From the NCBI RefSeq assembly GCF_000213175.1, contig NW_009799179.1:8078705-8142704 (forward strand): a DNA stretch of 64,000 nt. The letters are read 5' to 3'. Under the pieces are notes generated by a model that had not been told where the DNA came from, did not search any database, and was given only the letters and a program-made list of their open reading frames with translations. The stretch's first letter is position 1, and each line of letters opens with the position of its first letter. Made by a program: the position numbers and the translations under genes. Source of the stretch: Neurospora tetrasperma FGSC 2508 (lineage: Eukaryota; Ascomycota; Sordariomycetes; Sordariales; Sordariaceae). Positions 27,395 through 37,050 of the stretch are shown here, piece after piece.

Positions 27395-27692
27395 TATAAG
27401 GGGATAGTAGAGCGATACGCGGGTACTAGCTACTATATATATATTAAGGTTCTACGAAGAAAGAAAGGAGAAAACGCTACCCTCCGGGTCGCTCGAATGC
27501 TAGAGCTTAAATAGCCGTACGCTCTAGTAGCTGCCTTATAGCCTAAGGTAGTAAGAGAATACTCTAGAAGACCCGGGCGCTACTATACCGTAGTCCGAGT
27601 CGACTGGGGCAGTCTCAATGCAGATTGCCGTCTTAGCGTTCAAGTCTGGCCAGTCAGAGCCAGATGCATTATCGGGCGCCAGTCCCATAACA
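27395..27692 (-). repeat. Gy-D 5' LTR (right copy)
   Basis: 298 bp. The outer 90 bases or so keep many CA and TG dinucleotides, unlike the left copy, so this copy is the better guide to the ancestral LTR. The internal flank TTAGGTTCTACCC on the minus strand would be the place of the primer binding site. Confidence 0.92.
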
Positions 27693-28940
27693 TAGCCTAA
27701 ACTATACTAACAGTAAGGAAATAAGCCTTACTAAATTCTATTTTATATATAATATACTTCGTACTAAAGTTAAAATTAACGCCTACGCACTTATAACCGT
27801 AAAAGAAATAAAGTTAATACTAAAAAATAGCCAGATTATACTTCTCAACTATAGTAAAACCCTAAGTATAAATTATCCTCTTTTATATATTTATATAAAT
27901 AGAAGGTAAAATACTATAATATTTAATAGTAGGGTCGTTCTTTACAACCCGGGCCTTAACTCTACCCTAGCGAATAAAAAGACTATCGAAGAATTCCTAT
28001 TTATTATTATCCTCCTTAAAGACTATAGCTGGCTAAATAGTAAAGATAAGGACGGAAATAATAATAAGTATAGGGGTAAGAATAGTAATAAGAGCGGGAA
28101 TTAGAATATAAAGAATAATAGGTACGAATTTAGTAAATATAGTAGTAGGAATAGGAACAAGTATAAAAGTAAAAGCGGGAATTTAGCCGGGAGGAATATT
28201 AAAAGGACTAGGACCGTACTATAGCAGCGGGTACTAATAAATACTATAGTAATATTTATACAATAGTTAGGGAGAATAATAATAACTAAAGAATTAATTA
28301 TATGTAGGAGTATAATTAAATTAGGCACTAGCAGGCGAAAAGGAAGGTATAGCGGTCAGAACGCTAAAGGATATAATACCGGCGGGAACAATATATAATT
28401 GGAACTACATAGGAGCAACTAGCGTAGGAGTAACCGGCGTAGAGGTAACTAGAATAAGAGCAGCCGGAATAGGAGCGGCCAAAGTAGGAATTACTAGGGC
28501 GGGAAACTAGAAAGAAAGAGCAATAGCCTACTACTTATACTACTAAACAAAGAACTACTCGTACTACAAATTATTTAAAAATATTATAAAATTTATATAA
28601 GAATTAAAATTTAAAATACAATATTATAACGGCGGACTTACTACTATAATTAGAAATAGGCATAACCTTACAATATGAAAGAATTAAGTAATACATTAGG
28701 AAAGAGGAAGAAGGAGAAGGGAAAGGAGGAAGGAAGAATAGAAGGGAATTAAAAGAAAAAGAAAAGTACAAAGTAGAAGGAAAAGTACAAAAGTTAGAGG
28801 AAGGCCGGGCATATAAAAAGGTTACACTAATACTAAAATAGGTAAAGACAACTACCGGGCGGGAGGAATTGTATAGAAATAAAAAATATACAATTATTTA
28901 TATATAATATAACGTTAGCGCTTACACTAAAGGCCGGTAC

Positions 28941-28957
28941 TAGGAGGAGGAGGCTAA
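28941..28957 (+). other. Polypurine tract of Gy-A
   Basis: The run TAGGAGGAGGAGGCTAA lies directly before the 3' LTR start at 28958. The equivalent sequence of Gy-D on the minus strand is also a G-rich run ending in CTAA before the LTR. It would prime plus-strand DNA synthesis. Confidence 0.55.
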
Positions 28958-29196
28958 TATTATAAAACTACCGCCCTAAAGATTTATATCGGGCTCTATA
29001 GCCCGACTACTACTATAGTTTATTCTATAACTTACAATAGCGCTATTCTACTATAACGTTAATTATATAGCTATAGCCCCCTTAAAAGGCTACTGCCGCA
29101 AGCTCCACTTATAGACCTTTCTCCCTTTCCTCTTTATAGAACCTTATCGATTACTTAAGCGCAGTATCTATATAATACTCTACTGTCCCCCTTATA
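28958..29196 (+). repeat. Gy-A 3' LTR (candidate, 239 bp)
   Basis: The start TATTATAAAACTACCGCCC resembles the Gy-D LTR start on its coding strand (TATTATAGGATTAGCGCCC). The end CTCTACTGTCCCCCTTATA resembles the Gy-D LTR end (CTCTACTGTCCCCTTATA). The interior differs, so the families are related. The partner LTR is outside the window. Confidence 0.55.
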
Positions 29197-30720
29197 ATTA
29201 TACCTAAATTAAAAATTACTAAGTCCTTTAGTAGGTACTTTAGTCCATTTTTATAGGATTTTAGTACTAAAAAACTCGCTTTACAACGTATATTACCAAC
29301 CCGCCGGCCATTAAATTAGAAATTACTAATATTATTTTAGTAAGATTCGTTAATTTTTATATTTTTTAAGAACTCTCTAATCTTTTTTACTAGCTTAGGG
29401 TCTTTTTAATAATTCTTATTAACCCGCTTATATATATAATAGTTTTTTTTAAAATTATTCAATTAGTTTGCTATATTAATATACTAGTAGTATTCAAATT
29501 TGTAACCTATACGTTCATATATAGGGCAAGCCCTCTTCGACCGTTTATTACAATCTTAATAATTTTAATAATTACTAGCCGGCCTTTTACTTCTATTATT
29601 CCGGGGGTTATTAAGAACGTCCTTACTAAATTTAGTATATATAATTACCGCCCCGAACGTACTACCTTTATAAATTTAAGAGCGACCCTTATTTAATAGA
29701 AATACTTTAAGAACCGTCTATTTAAATTCCCGGGCTATATTTATAAAAGTATAAAATTTATTATCTTTAATTTAATAATATACTATAATCTAAATAGTAA
29801 GTAGGGACCTAGGGAATTTACTTACTATATAGAGGAAGTTTTAATACTAATTCTCTAAATTAATATACTTATCGATATTATAGTATTAATTAATAGTTAT
29901 AACCCCCTCCTACTCTTCAAACTAAATAGTCCAACTCTTTAAAGTATAAATAAAGCAAACCTTCTCCTAACATTTAGTACAAACGTTATTTCTAACTCTT
30001 ATTAAATTATAATTAATTGAAGTATATAATTTATTATACTAAATAGTAATAATTTTAGTTTTTAAGAAGTAAATTAAATAAAGCTTCTTAATAGTATACT
30101 TTTTTATTTAATCTTAAATATTATTAATATTAATAATAAATTTATTCTAATCTTTCTTCTCGTAGCAATAATCGGTTAGAGCAACTTTATAATTACAAAA
30201 GTCGAATTTAAATATAAAGCTTAGGCGTTTAATAATAAAGGAAACTTTTACGGGCGGACTAATAGGAGTTTAAATAAATATTAGGGTCCGAACTAGGACT
30301 ATAATCGACCGGATAGTTTATAATAGCCGGGTATTAACTATTAAAGAATTATTATCTACTTCTATAATATTAAAGATCTATTATTAAATTTAGATATCCT
30401 TAAGGGGTTCTTAAAAGTTAATAATTAATAGTTTAATAGGAGTAGCGGGCTAGAGGATTCGCTTTTCGAGATTTAGGTTAATAAAAGACTAAAACTCCTT
30501 ATTAAAAGCCTTATCTTTAAATCCCTTTTCCTAAAGATACTAATCTTCAAATTTATTAAGGATAACCTCGCTAATAGTCTTAAAATCGATAAATATTATT
30601 ATATTACATTACTTTATTTACTTTAGTAAATAATTATTATACTATATTTACTTAGGTTATTTCAACCGGTAATTATCGTATATAAAACTCTTAATTATAG
30701 AATACGAGGACAAGCAGGGG
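29197..30720 (+). pseudogene. Unassigned retroelement relic, possibly gag
   Basis: A plus-strand frame at about 29,610-30,030 can be followed across RIP-type stops and gives polar sequence such as GPREFTYYIEEVLILIL and NYRPERTTFINLRATL, which would suit a Gypsy gag. It retains somewhat more CA than the rest of the block. No zinc knuckle or LTR was found. The match to any family is uncertain. Confidence 0.35.
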
Positions 30721-31138
30721 TATTGATTGAGTAGAGGGTACAGACTGTATATTGTATAGATCTCTATATTAGGTTAATCCCTCACACAGAAAATCTAGTA
30801 TCAGAAGGTTGCCAGGGATGCTAGCTTACGTAAGGTACTGGGCTGGCACCCCGGTTACCTCCAGTATCCGACAGCTCCGTCAACAGAGCTCAAGCGGGAG
30901 TTAGCGGATCCTGCAGGGATGTTAAGTGCCCTGGACGCGCTAAAGCTTCCAAGACGCGTCTTGCCTGCCTGTCATCTATTCCCTTCTTCAACTTCGAACG
31001 AACTCTTTTATCTCAGCGAGGCAGCATTCAGTACCGGAATTGCCAAGCTATGTTGATGAACTGTTTGTTTTGATTTCCGACCGACCGACTAAATTGATAA
31101 TCAATTTCTACCACTGGCCTCTTCAACAGCTGGCCGCC
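30721..31138 (+). promoter_or_regulatory. Heterochromatin border and upstream region of ORC1
   Basis: Base composition changes here from CA/TG-depleted AT-rich DNA to ordinary sequence of about 50% GC. The last stretch before the ORC1 start ends with GGCCGCCATG, a good fungal start context. No clear TATA box was seen. The ORC1 promoter therefore has at most about 400 bases between a RIP-mutated block and the start codon. Confidence 0.5.
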
Positions 31139-33501
31139 ATGCCTGCCACCCCCGGACGGCGGTCGTCTCGAGCGCAAGAGTTTCGTCTCCCAGGCGTAAC
31201 CAGAGAAGATTCGGATGATGAGCTTGGGACAGATGATTTGCCGTGGGAATGGATTTATGACAGGGAAGAGGATGAAGGAGAAAACGAGGTTATACCAGCA
31301 AGCGGACCGGGATCGAGGAAACGGAAACGAACAACGCAGCCAGAGCGCAAGATTATCGGTGCACAAATGGGGGACTTTGACTGCTACGTGGGAGACACTC
31401 TGCTTCTCAAAGCTGAAGGCTCTAACGAAGCCTGGGTTGGCATTGTCTCGGAGTTTTTGGTGGATGATGGCGAAAAGTCAGCCAAGTTCATGTGGTTTTC
31501 TTCGGAGAAGGAGATTCGGAATGGTCCGAAGAAGAGAACGGATTTTGTTGAGGTATGTCATCATAATCTTCATCTCAACAGTCTCTGGTTGAAATTGCTA
31601 ACTTCGAAGTGCAGAACGAGCTGTATATAACACCGAGCTTCGACTTCAACGCCCTGACCACTATCAATGGCAAGGCCATAGTCATGTCCCAAGAAGCCTT
31701 TATGAAACAGTACCCAACCGGCAAAGTCCCTCGAAAATCGAAAGAGTTCGGCAAGGTCTTCATCTGCCGTCGAGGCTGCAACACACGAACGTGTACCTAC
31801 ACCGACGAATTCAAATGGGAAGATATCTACAAGGGCAAGGAAGATCTCGAATCCCTCCTCGACTTCGTCCTCAAGCGCACCAAAGCCACACGGAGGAAAC
31901 GACAACCCAAAGCCGAATCTCCCGAACGAGAATACGCCTCCGACGACGACGCTGACGCCGAACCCGCCGCTAAAGTCCCTCGCACCCCTCGAAAACTCAA
32001 AGTCCGCAGCAATGCCGCCACCCCAACCAGCCGACGCAAAGGCACCAAAGCCGCTCTCAGCGCCGCCGTAACGCCCACCTCCCACCGCAAGATCATGATA
32101 AAGAGGCACCTCGAATTCACACCCTTGGCCACCCGCGTGCTCTCCCCCATGCACATCCACAACTCCCCCTACCAACTCGCCCGCACCCAACTGCACGTTG
32201 CCTCGGTCCCAACCTCCCTCCCCTGCCGCGAAGCCGAGTTCTCGCTCGTGTACTCGCACCTCGAAGCGGCCATCACTGACGGGAGCGGCACCTGCATCTA
32301 CATCTCCGGCACGCCGGGCACGGGCAAAACCGCCACGGTGCGCGAAGTCGTCTCGCACCTGGACGCAGCCGTGCGCGCCGACGAGCTGGATGACTTCATC
32401 TTTGTCGAAATCAACGGCATGAAGATTACCGACCCGCACCAATCCTATTCTTTACTTTGGGAAGCACTCAAGGGCCAGCGCGTCAGCCCCTCACAAGCGT
32501 TGGACCTGCTAGAGCGCGAATTCAGCCACCCGTCCCCGCGCCGCGTGCCGTGCGTGGTGCTGATGGACGAGCTGGACCAGCTGGTGACCAAGAACCAGGG
32601 GGTGATGTACAACTTCTTCAACTGGCCCGGGTTGAGACACAGTCGGCTGATTGTGCTGGCCGTGGCCAACACGATGGACTTGCCTGAGCGCACGCTGAGT
32701 AACAAGATCAGCAGTCGGTTGGGGCTGACGCGGATTACGTTTCCTGGGTATAATCATGAGCAGCTGATGCGGATCGTGCAAAGCCGGTTGGAGGGCGTGC
32801 CGGGGGATATTGTGGATGCGGACGCGGTGCAGTTTGCGGCGCGCAAGGTGGCGGCTGTGAGTGGTGATGCGAGACGGGCGCTGGATATTTGTCGACGGGC
32901 GGTGGAGTTGGCGGAGGCGGACGCGAAGGTTGTTGCTGAGGCTGAACCGCCAACGCCAAGCAAAAAGAAGGGTGTTGAAGATAAAGTGGTCAGTAAGAAG
33001 AAGGGGTCGGCCGGTAGGGTCACGATTGAGACGGTGCGGAGGGCCATTAACGAGGCTACGAGTAATCCGCTGCAGCAGTACCTGAGGGGCCTCCCCTTTG
33101 CGTCAAGGTTATTGCTTACGGCGCTGCTGTTGCGTACTCAGCGGACAGGGTTGGCGGAGAGCACGTTTGGAGATGTGCTGGAGGAGATGCAACGGATGAT
33201 TAAGCTGGCGACCGGAGGCGATAGTCGGCCATTGAATGCTTTGATGGCCACGGCTGGAGTAAGCGTGACAGACTATGGGGATGGTATCATGGGTGGGGCT
33301 AGATCCAAACCCGATGTCAGGCAGATGCGGCCGGGCGGACTCGCCATCGCAGCGGTTGACCTGACAGGAGCGGGTGTCATCAACTTGGAAGCTCACAAGG
33401 CCGAGCGACCGAGCAAGATCCGGCTGGCTGTTGGAGATGAGGACGTTAGGTTGGCTTTCCGTGATGATCCGGAAATCAAAGCACTGGGTGTGCTTCTTTG
33501 A
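31139..33501 (+). CDS. ORC1: Origin recognition complex subunit 1 (Orc1)
   Basis: Orc1 is the ATP-binding subunit of the complex that marks replication origins and loads Cdc6 and MCM in the nucleus. Two exons, 31139-31552 and 31615-33501, with a 62-nt intron (GTATGT, branch TGCTAAC, GCAG), give 766 residues. A BAH domain covers about residues 80-215 (DCYVGDTLLL, then WFSSEKEI, then ELYITPSFDF). A basic, disordered linker follows. The AAA+ domain has Walker A GTPGTGKT at about residue 370 and Walker B VVLMDELDQ at about 452, then a C-terminal winged-helix region. All key ATPase residues are present. The ATG at 31139 is chosen because its context GCCGCCATG is strong; an in-frame ATG at 31040 would add 33 residues unlike Orc1. 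It faces the RIP block upstream and is convergent with PRP46. Confidence 0.95.
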
Positions 33502-33708
33502 ATGATAGTAATGATACCCTATAGTTAAAACATGGACAAAGATTATCGGTCTAATGCTCATTACTCTGAGTGTCAAAGTCCATTTGGTTGATTAACGCGC
33601 TATCCCAGGTTTGTCGTCTATCCATTATATCCCTTTTTCGCCTGCTCGTCTTTGACCTGCATTCAAATGAAGAGGTATGACATTCTCAGTTCTCGCCGTT
33701 CACGATGC

Positions 33709-35279
33709 TTAAAACTTCCGCTTAGCCAATGTTGGCTTCCACTCGAGAGGATGCGACTCTGGTGTTGCGCTAAGGTCTTCACCCCAGATTTTGACTAGTC
33801 ATCGAGTTAGTACCAATATCCTCAAGACTACTGTCATGGCAGGGTAAACTCACTGGTCTTGTCCGCTTCACCACAAATCAAGCGGGCGCCAGACTTGTCA
33901 AAGGTCGAGCTCATGATACCCGACTCAGCATCAAGTGAACCAGGCTGAGCAATCGTATCAAGAGCTTGGAAGCGATGGCCCGACTTCCAATCCCAGAAGC
34001 TCATGGAACCATTGTCGCCACCAGAGAACATGACGTTTTGGTCGTTCACGGATAACGTGTTGATGATGGCATTGTGCCCCTCAAAGTTCTGCATAAAAGC
34101 ACCCTCGGGACACTTCCACTGCTTGATGCTGCCTGTGCTACCCGTTGCGAACGTAAACTCGGTTGGATGAGTCGTCAACGCTCGCACACCCTTCTTGTGA
34201 TGTGTCAAGACGCCCATCGTCTTGCCGGCTGCCAGATCCCACATACGAACGGTCGAGTCCAAGCTGGCTGTGATAACCTGAGGGTCGGCCTCCTGACAGA
34301 CAAGATCCGCTACTGTGCCTGTGTGTCCAGAGAGGACGTGGATGTTGCTTCTTGTCCGCATATCCCACACACGCGCGACACCGTCGCGACCACCTGTTAC
34401 CAAAACATCCAGTGTAGGATGCAGCGCAAGGGTATAAACACCGCTGAGATGGCCGTGGTAATGTCGGATAACTTTGTTCGTCTCCAAATCCCAGCACTTG
34501 ACCATCTTATCCTCACCGCACGAGAACAGGTATGGGTGTCTCGGTGACACGGCCAATCCGCGAACCGTCGAGATGTGTCCGGTAAGAGTCAACTTCAAGG
34601 CTCCTGACGCCAAATCCCAAATCTTGATGGTGCGGTCGCCTGCGCCCGAGGCAAACCACTTGTTGTCCGGTTCTACTGCCAAGGCACGCACCCATCCCAG
34701 ATGGCCCGAAAGCACCTTGAGAAGCTTCCAAGGCGGGTGCCAATCTGGCCTGGGCTGTACCAGCACGTCGGATCGCCGCGCCAGGCTGTTTGTTTGGGGC
34801 TCGTTTCGTTGCGCATTTGGTCTGGTTGACGACGCGCCAGCGCCGGGCTTGCTGCGCGAGAGGACCAGAGCATTCGAGTTGGCGGCGGCGGACTTGCTCG
34901 GTGGGATACCCTCGATGAGTTTGCGGGCATGTTCTTCGGATTTTGAGGGAGCCTCTTCGATGGCTGGCTTGGCCTTCTTTTTGCGTGGTCCACCGGCTGG
35001 CAACTTGGAGGCAATGGCTTCGGGGAGGGTCTGGACGTCGCTGTACTCGGCGTGGAGACGGAGAGATAGGCCGGTCTTGGTGATGTCGGGATCTTCTGAC
35101 GCAAGCCCAGGGTCGAGTTTTAGACGCTTTCTCCCGGAGGTGCCAGAGGCATCTGTAGTTGTGGCTGTGGCGGCGTAGATGAGTTTCGTTTTTCTAGCGT
35201 TCTCGCGGATCATGGTCGAGAGCGGGTTGGCGTCAGGGCCAGAGCCATTGGCGGCGCTGTTGGCAACCTCGGCCGCCAT
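33709..35279 (-). CDS. prp46: Pre-mRNA-splicing factor Prp46 (PRL1/PLRG1 family, WD40)
   Basis: Prp46 (PLRG1 in man) is a WD40 protein of the Prp19/NTC complex in the activated spliceosome. Exons 35279-33854 and 33794-33709, joined across a 59-nt intron (GTGAGT, branch ACTAAC, TAG), give 503 residues. A low-complexity N-terminal third is followed from about residue 185 by seven WD40 repeats, the first with [20 protein letters not shown] and IKIWDLASG, later ones with [19 protein letters not shown] and RVWDMRTRS. The second exon supplies the family-typical tail after [22 protein letters not shown], then [10 protein letters not shown]. Without that exon the protein would lack its last blade strand. 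It is convergent with ORC1 (207 bases apart) and divergent from the Nas6-like gene. Confidence 0.94.
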
Positions 35280-35770
35280 TTTAAGGGAATGAGGTCGAAT
35301 AGGGTTGTTTCGTCGTTTGGGTTCTTTGTGCGAATTTAATCAAAATGGCCGGAGGGAGTTACAAGTTGGTTGTTGTGATGAAATCCGAATTCGGGGCGTG
35401 GTTGTTGACTTGATGTCAAAGTTGAAGATACAGTGATGAAAGTGATACAGTGTGCCGGGCACCGACGAGCGCCACCGGCGCGGCCTGGACGCGGCTGGGA
35501 ATTTTTGCTGACGTCCTGGTTTGGGGGAGCTTGGGCCACATCTTTTAGCACATTTAGCGTCTTGGCAAACACAGTTGAGCTCACACGGTGTGCCTCTTTC
35601 GGACTCTCACCTCATGGAAGCTCCCGGGGGAAGGCATCACTTACATGACGTTCAACTCATGCAACAACATCATCACCAAACCAAACAACTCTTAGGAACT
35701 CGATTCAATCGACTTTCTGGTTGGCTTTGAGTCCTATACTACTATTACATAATTCATCTGCTTGATCAAT
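35280..35770. promoter_or_regulatory. Divergent promoter between prp46 and the Nas6-like gene
   Basis: 491 bases separate the two start codons. The side next to the Nas6-like gene has CAACAACATCATCACC-type sequence common in fungal 5' leaders. No conserved binding site was recognised. Confidence 0.5.
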
Positions 35771-36722
35771 ATGGCAGAAGACAAGTTTGCGATTCACGCT
35801 GCCGCCCGGGAGGGTAAAGGTGAGCATAGAAAGCTCCAGAACACATTAAGCTGAGCAGTTGAGGACACTCGTTGAACCATCCACGAAATGACTGAGTACT
35901 GACATTTCCACGATCTCAGTGTCCGTCGTCGAGTCTCTGCTCAACGTGAGTGGGATGTCGTTCCACAAATCCATATACTTGCAAAATGACTAAACACACA
36001 ACCAGGCCAACCCCAAGCTCGCTCAACGCAAGGACGACGATGGCCGTCTCCCCATCCACTGGGCCTGTTCCTACAACCGCAAGGAAGTCGTTGAGCTACT
36101 CGTGAACCAAAAGGGCTTTGATCCCGATGTTGAAGTAGGAACTCTCAATTTTTTTTTTCCCTTTCCCCTCCCTCTGTTCACCTAGCACTTACAACTTACA
36201 CCACACAACCAGGACGACATGGGCTGGACCCCCTTCATGATCTCCGCCTCAGTCAAAGACTCCGACGCCATAATCGACCTCCTCCTCGCCCGCGGCGCCG
36301 ACATCAACCAAACCAACCACCAATCGCAAACCGCCCTACACTTCATCGCCTCCAAAAACAACATCGACCTCGCGCGCAAGCTTTTGTCTCCAGACATGAA
36401 ACCCAAGCCTGCCTCGGTCCGGGTCAAGGACAAACGGGGGCAATACCCCTTGCACCGCGCCGCGGCTATTGGGTCGGTGCCAATGATCAATCTTTTGTTG
36501 CAACACAAGTCGCCGATCAACGCCAGCGACAACGCGGGGTATACGCCGCTGCATCATGCAGTGGCCGAGGGACATGGGCATGCGGCTGTTGCGTTGTTGA
36601 AGGCCGGAGCGGAGACGGACAAGAAAGATATGGATGGGTATCTGGCGTTGGATCTGGCGCCGGATAAGGACGTGAGGAGGTTTATTGAGAAAGAGGCAGA
36701 GAAGGAGGGGATTGAACTTTAG
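35771..36722 (+). CDS. nas6: Ankyrin-repeat proteasome assembly chaperone (Nas6/PSMD10-like)
   Basis: Nas6 (gankyrin, PSMD10) binds the Rpt3 ATPase and assists assembly of the 19S proteasome base. Four exons (35771-35819, 35920-35945, 36006-36134, 36213-36722) give 237 residues, close to the family's 226-228. Each intron has GT..AG ends, and the frame is kept: KFAIHAAAREGK, then VSVVESLLN, then RLPIHWACSYNRKEVVELL, then GWTPFMISASVKDSDAIIDL. About six ankyrin repeats follow one another, including TALHFIASKNNIDLARKLL, YPLHRAAAIGSVPMINLL and YTPLHHAVAEGHGHAAVALL. The very small second exon (26 nt) is easily missed by gene finders. Other short ankyrin proteins cannot be fully excluded. Confidence 0.88.
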
Positions 36723-37050
36723 GTTACCTCGTTTGTAGGTGCAGGTTGGGGGTAGGTGTGGCGAAGATGACATGACGAGGAGAATGAGCGTTGACTTGAG
36801 TTGCTCCGAAGAAAGGGAAAGGCATATGAGGAAGTGGTTTACACAAAGTTGTGATACCTTGAGCTAACCCAATATCTATGGACATCAAGATCCAAAATAT
36901 TTGAAACATCCTTATTCACATTTCCATTGGACTCCACTACGCTTCGTACCTATACATCAGCTCATTTTCATTATCAACCATCTTGAATAGTTTATTATGT
37001 ATGCAAGAATCACCACCCAGTCCGTCCCCTATCACTCATCACTTACAACC
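36723..37050. other. Convergent 3' region between nas6 and the TMF-like gene
   Basis: 328 bases between two stop codons on opposite strands, somewhat AT-rich, holding both 3' UTRs. No gene or clear signal seen. Confidence 0.6.

Larger units (their letters stand above)
20209..27692 (-). mobile_element. Gy-D: complete Gypsy LTR retrotransposon, minus strand (7,484 bp)
   Basis: Paired 298-bp LTRs (20209-20506 and 27395-27692) and a perfect 5-bp target duplication TAGCC (20204-20208 and 27693-27697) define the ends. Inside the left LTR lies a C-rich run, on the minus strand a polypurine tract with GGGGGGGG, as expected for the 3' end of a minus-strand element. The minus strand reads as pol, including RT with RTPVLFIWKLGGGF near 25,090 and RNase H with LAEYNYPIYNKEILAI near 24,180-24,230. 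A 549-codon ORF runs on the opposite strand at the 3' end. It is inserted in the antisense ORF of Gy-A. RIP has inactivated it. Confidence 0.88.
19488..28620 (-). pseudogene. Antisense ORF of Gy-A, interrupted by Gy-D
   Basis: On the minus strand a frame runs from about 28,620 to 27,698, continues without a shift at 20,208 once Gy-D and one copy of its TAGCC duplication are removed, and ends at a TAA at 19488-19490. That is roughly 550 codons, with TAA/TAG standing for former glutamines. The N-terminal part is rich in Pro, Thr and Ala (LAAPIPAALILV, TSTPVTPTLVAPM near 28,430-28,500); the middle has KYYSILPSIY; the C-terminal part is helical. It lies antisense to pol between pol and the 3' LTR. 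The Gy-D antisense ORF has the same position, length and Pro/Thr-rich start. The function is unknown. The exact start is not clear. Confidence 0.5.
5067..29196 (+). mobile_element. Gy-A: host Gypsy retrotransposon, split by Gy-C and Gy-D, 5' end lost to the left
   Basis: Fragments at 5067-6674, 17868-20208 and 27698-29196 together form the 3' two thirds of one plus-strand Gypsy element: RT and RNase H, then integrase and C-terminal domain, then an antisense ORF, a polypurine tract (near 28941-28954) and a 3' LTR (28958-29196). Removal of Gy-C joins pol, and removal of Gy-D joins the antisense ORF in frame. The 5' LTR, gag and protease would lie left of the Gy-B insertion, outside the window. 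All frames carry many RIP stops, so the element is dead. The span given includes the two inserted elements. Confidence 0.75.
1..30720. repeat. AT-rich, RIP-mutated block of nested retrotransposons
   Basis: This block is strongly AT-rich and nearly lacks the dinucleotides CA and TG, while CG, CC and CT remain common; the first 60 bases hold no CA and no TG. That is the footprint of repeat-induced point mutation, which turns CpA into TpA on either strand of duplicated DNA in ascomycetes. Reading frames of Gypsy elements can be followed through it if TAA and TAG are read as former CAA and CAG. No intact gene was found. The block ends within about 100 bases near 30,700-30,790, where CA and TG return. 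Such blocks are normally H3K9-methylated and DNA-methylated in Neurospora; that state here is inferred, not seen. Confidence 0.92.

Noticed and set aside
28101-28328. Hydrophobic minus-strand ORF of 75 codons
   Set aside because: It is a frame shadow of the Gy-A antisense ORF, made Leu/Ile-rich by RIP.
31570-32442. Open minus-strand frame of 290 codons opposite ORC1
   Set aside because: It is the shadow of the GC-rich ORC1 coding strand; composition is Gly/Val/Phe-biased as expected from a complement, and no domain is seen.
34074-35178. Plus-strand ORFs opposite prp46
   Set aside because: They are complements of the WD40 coding sequence, with no independent support.
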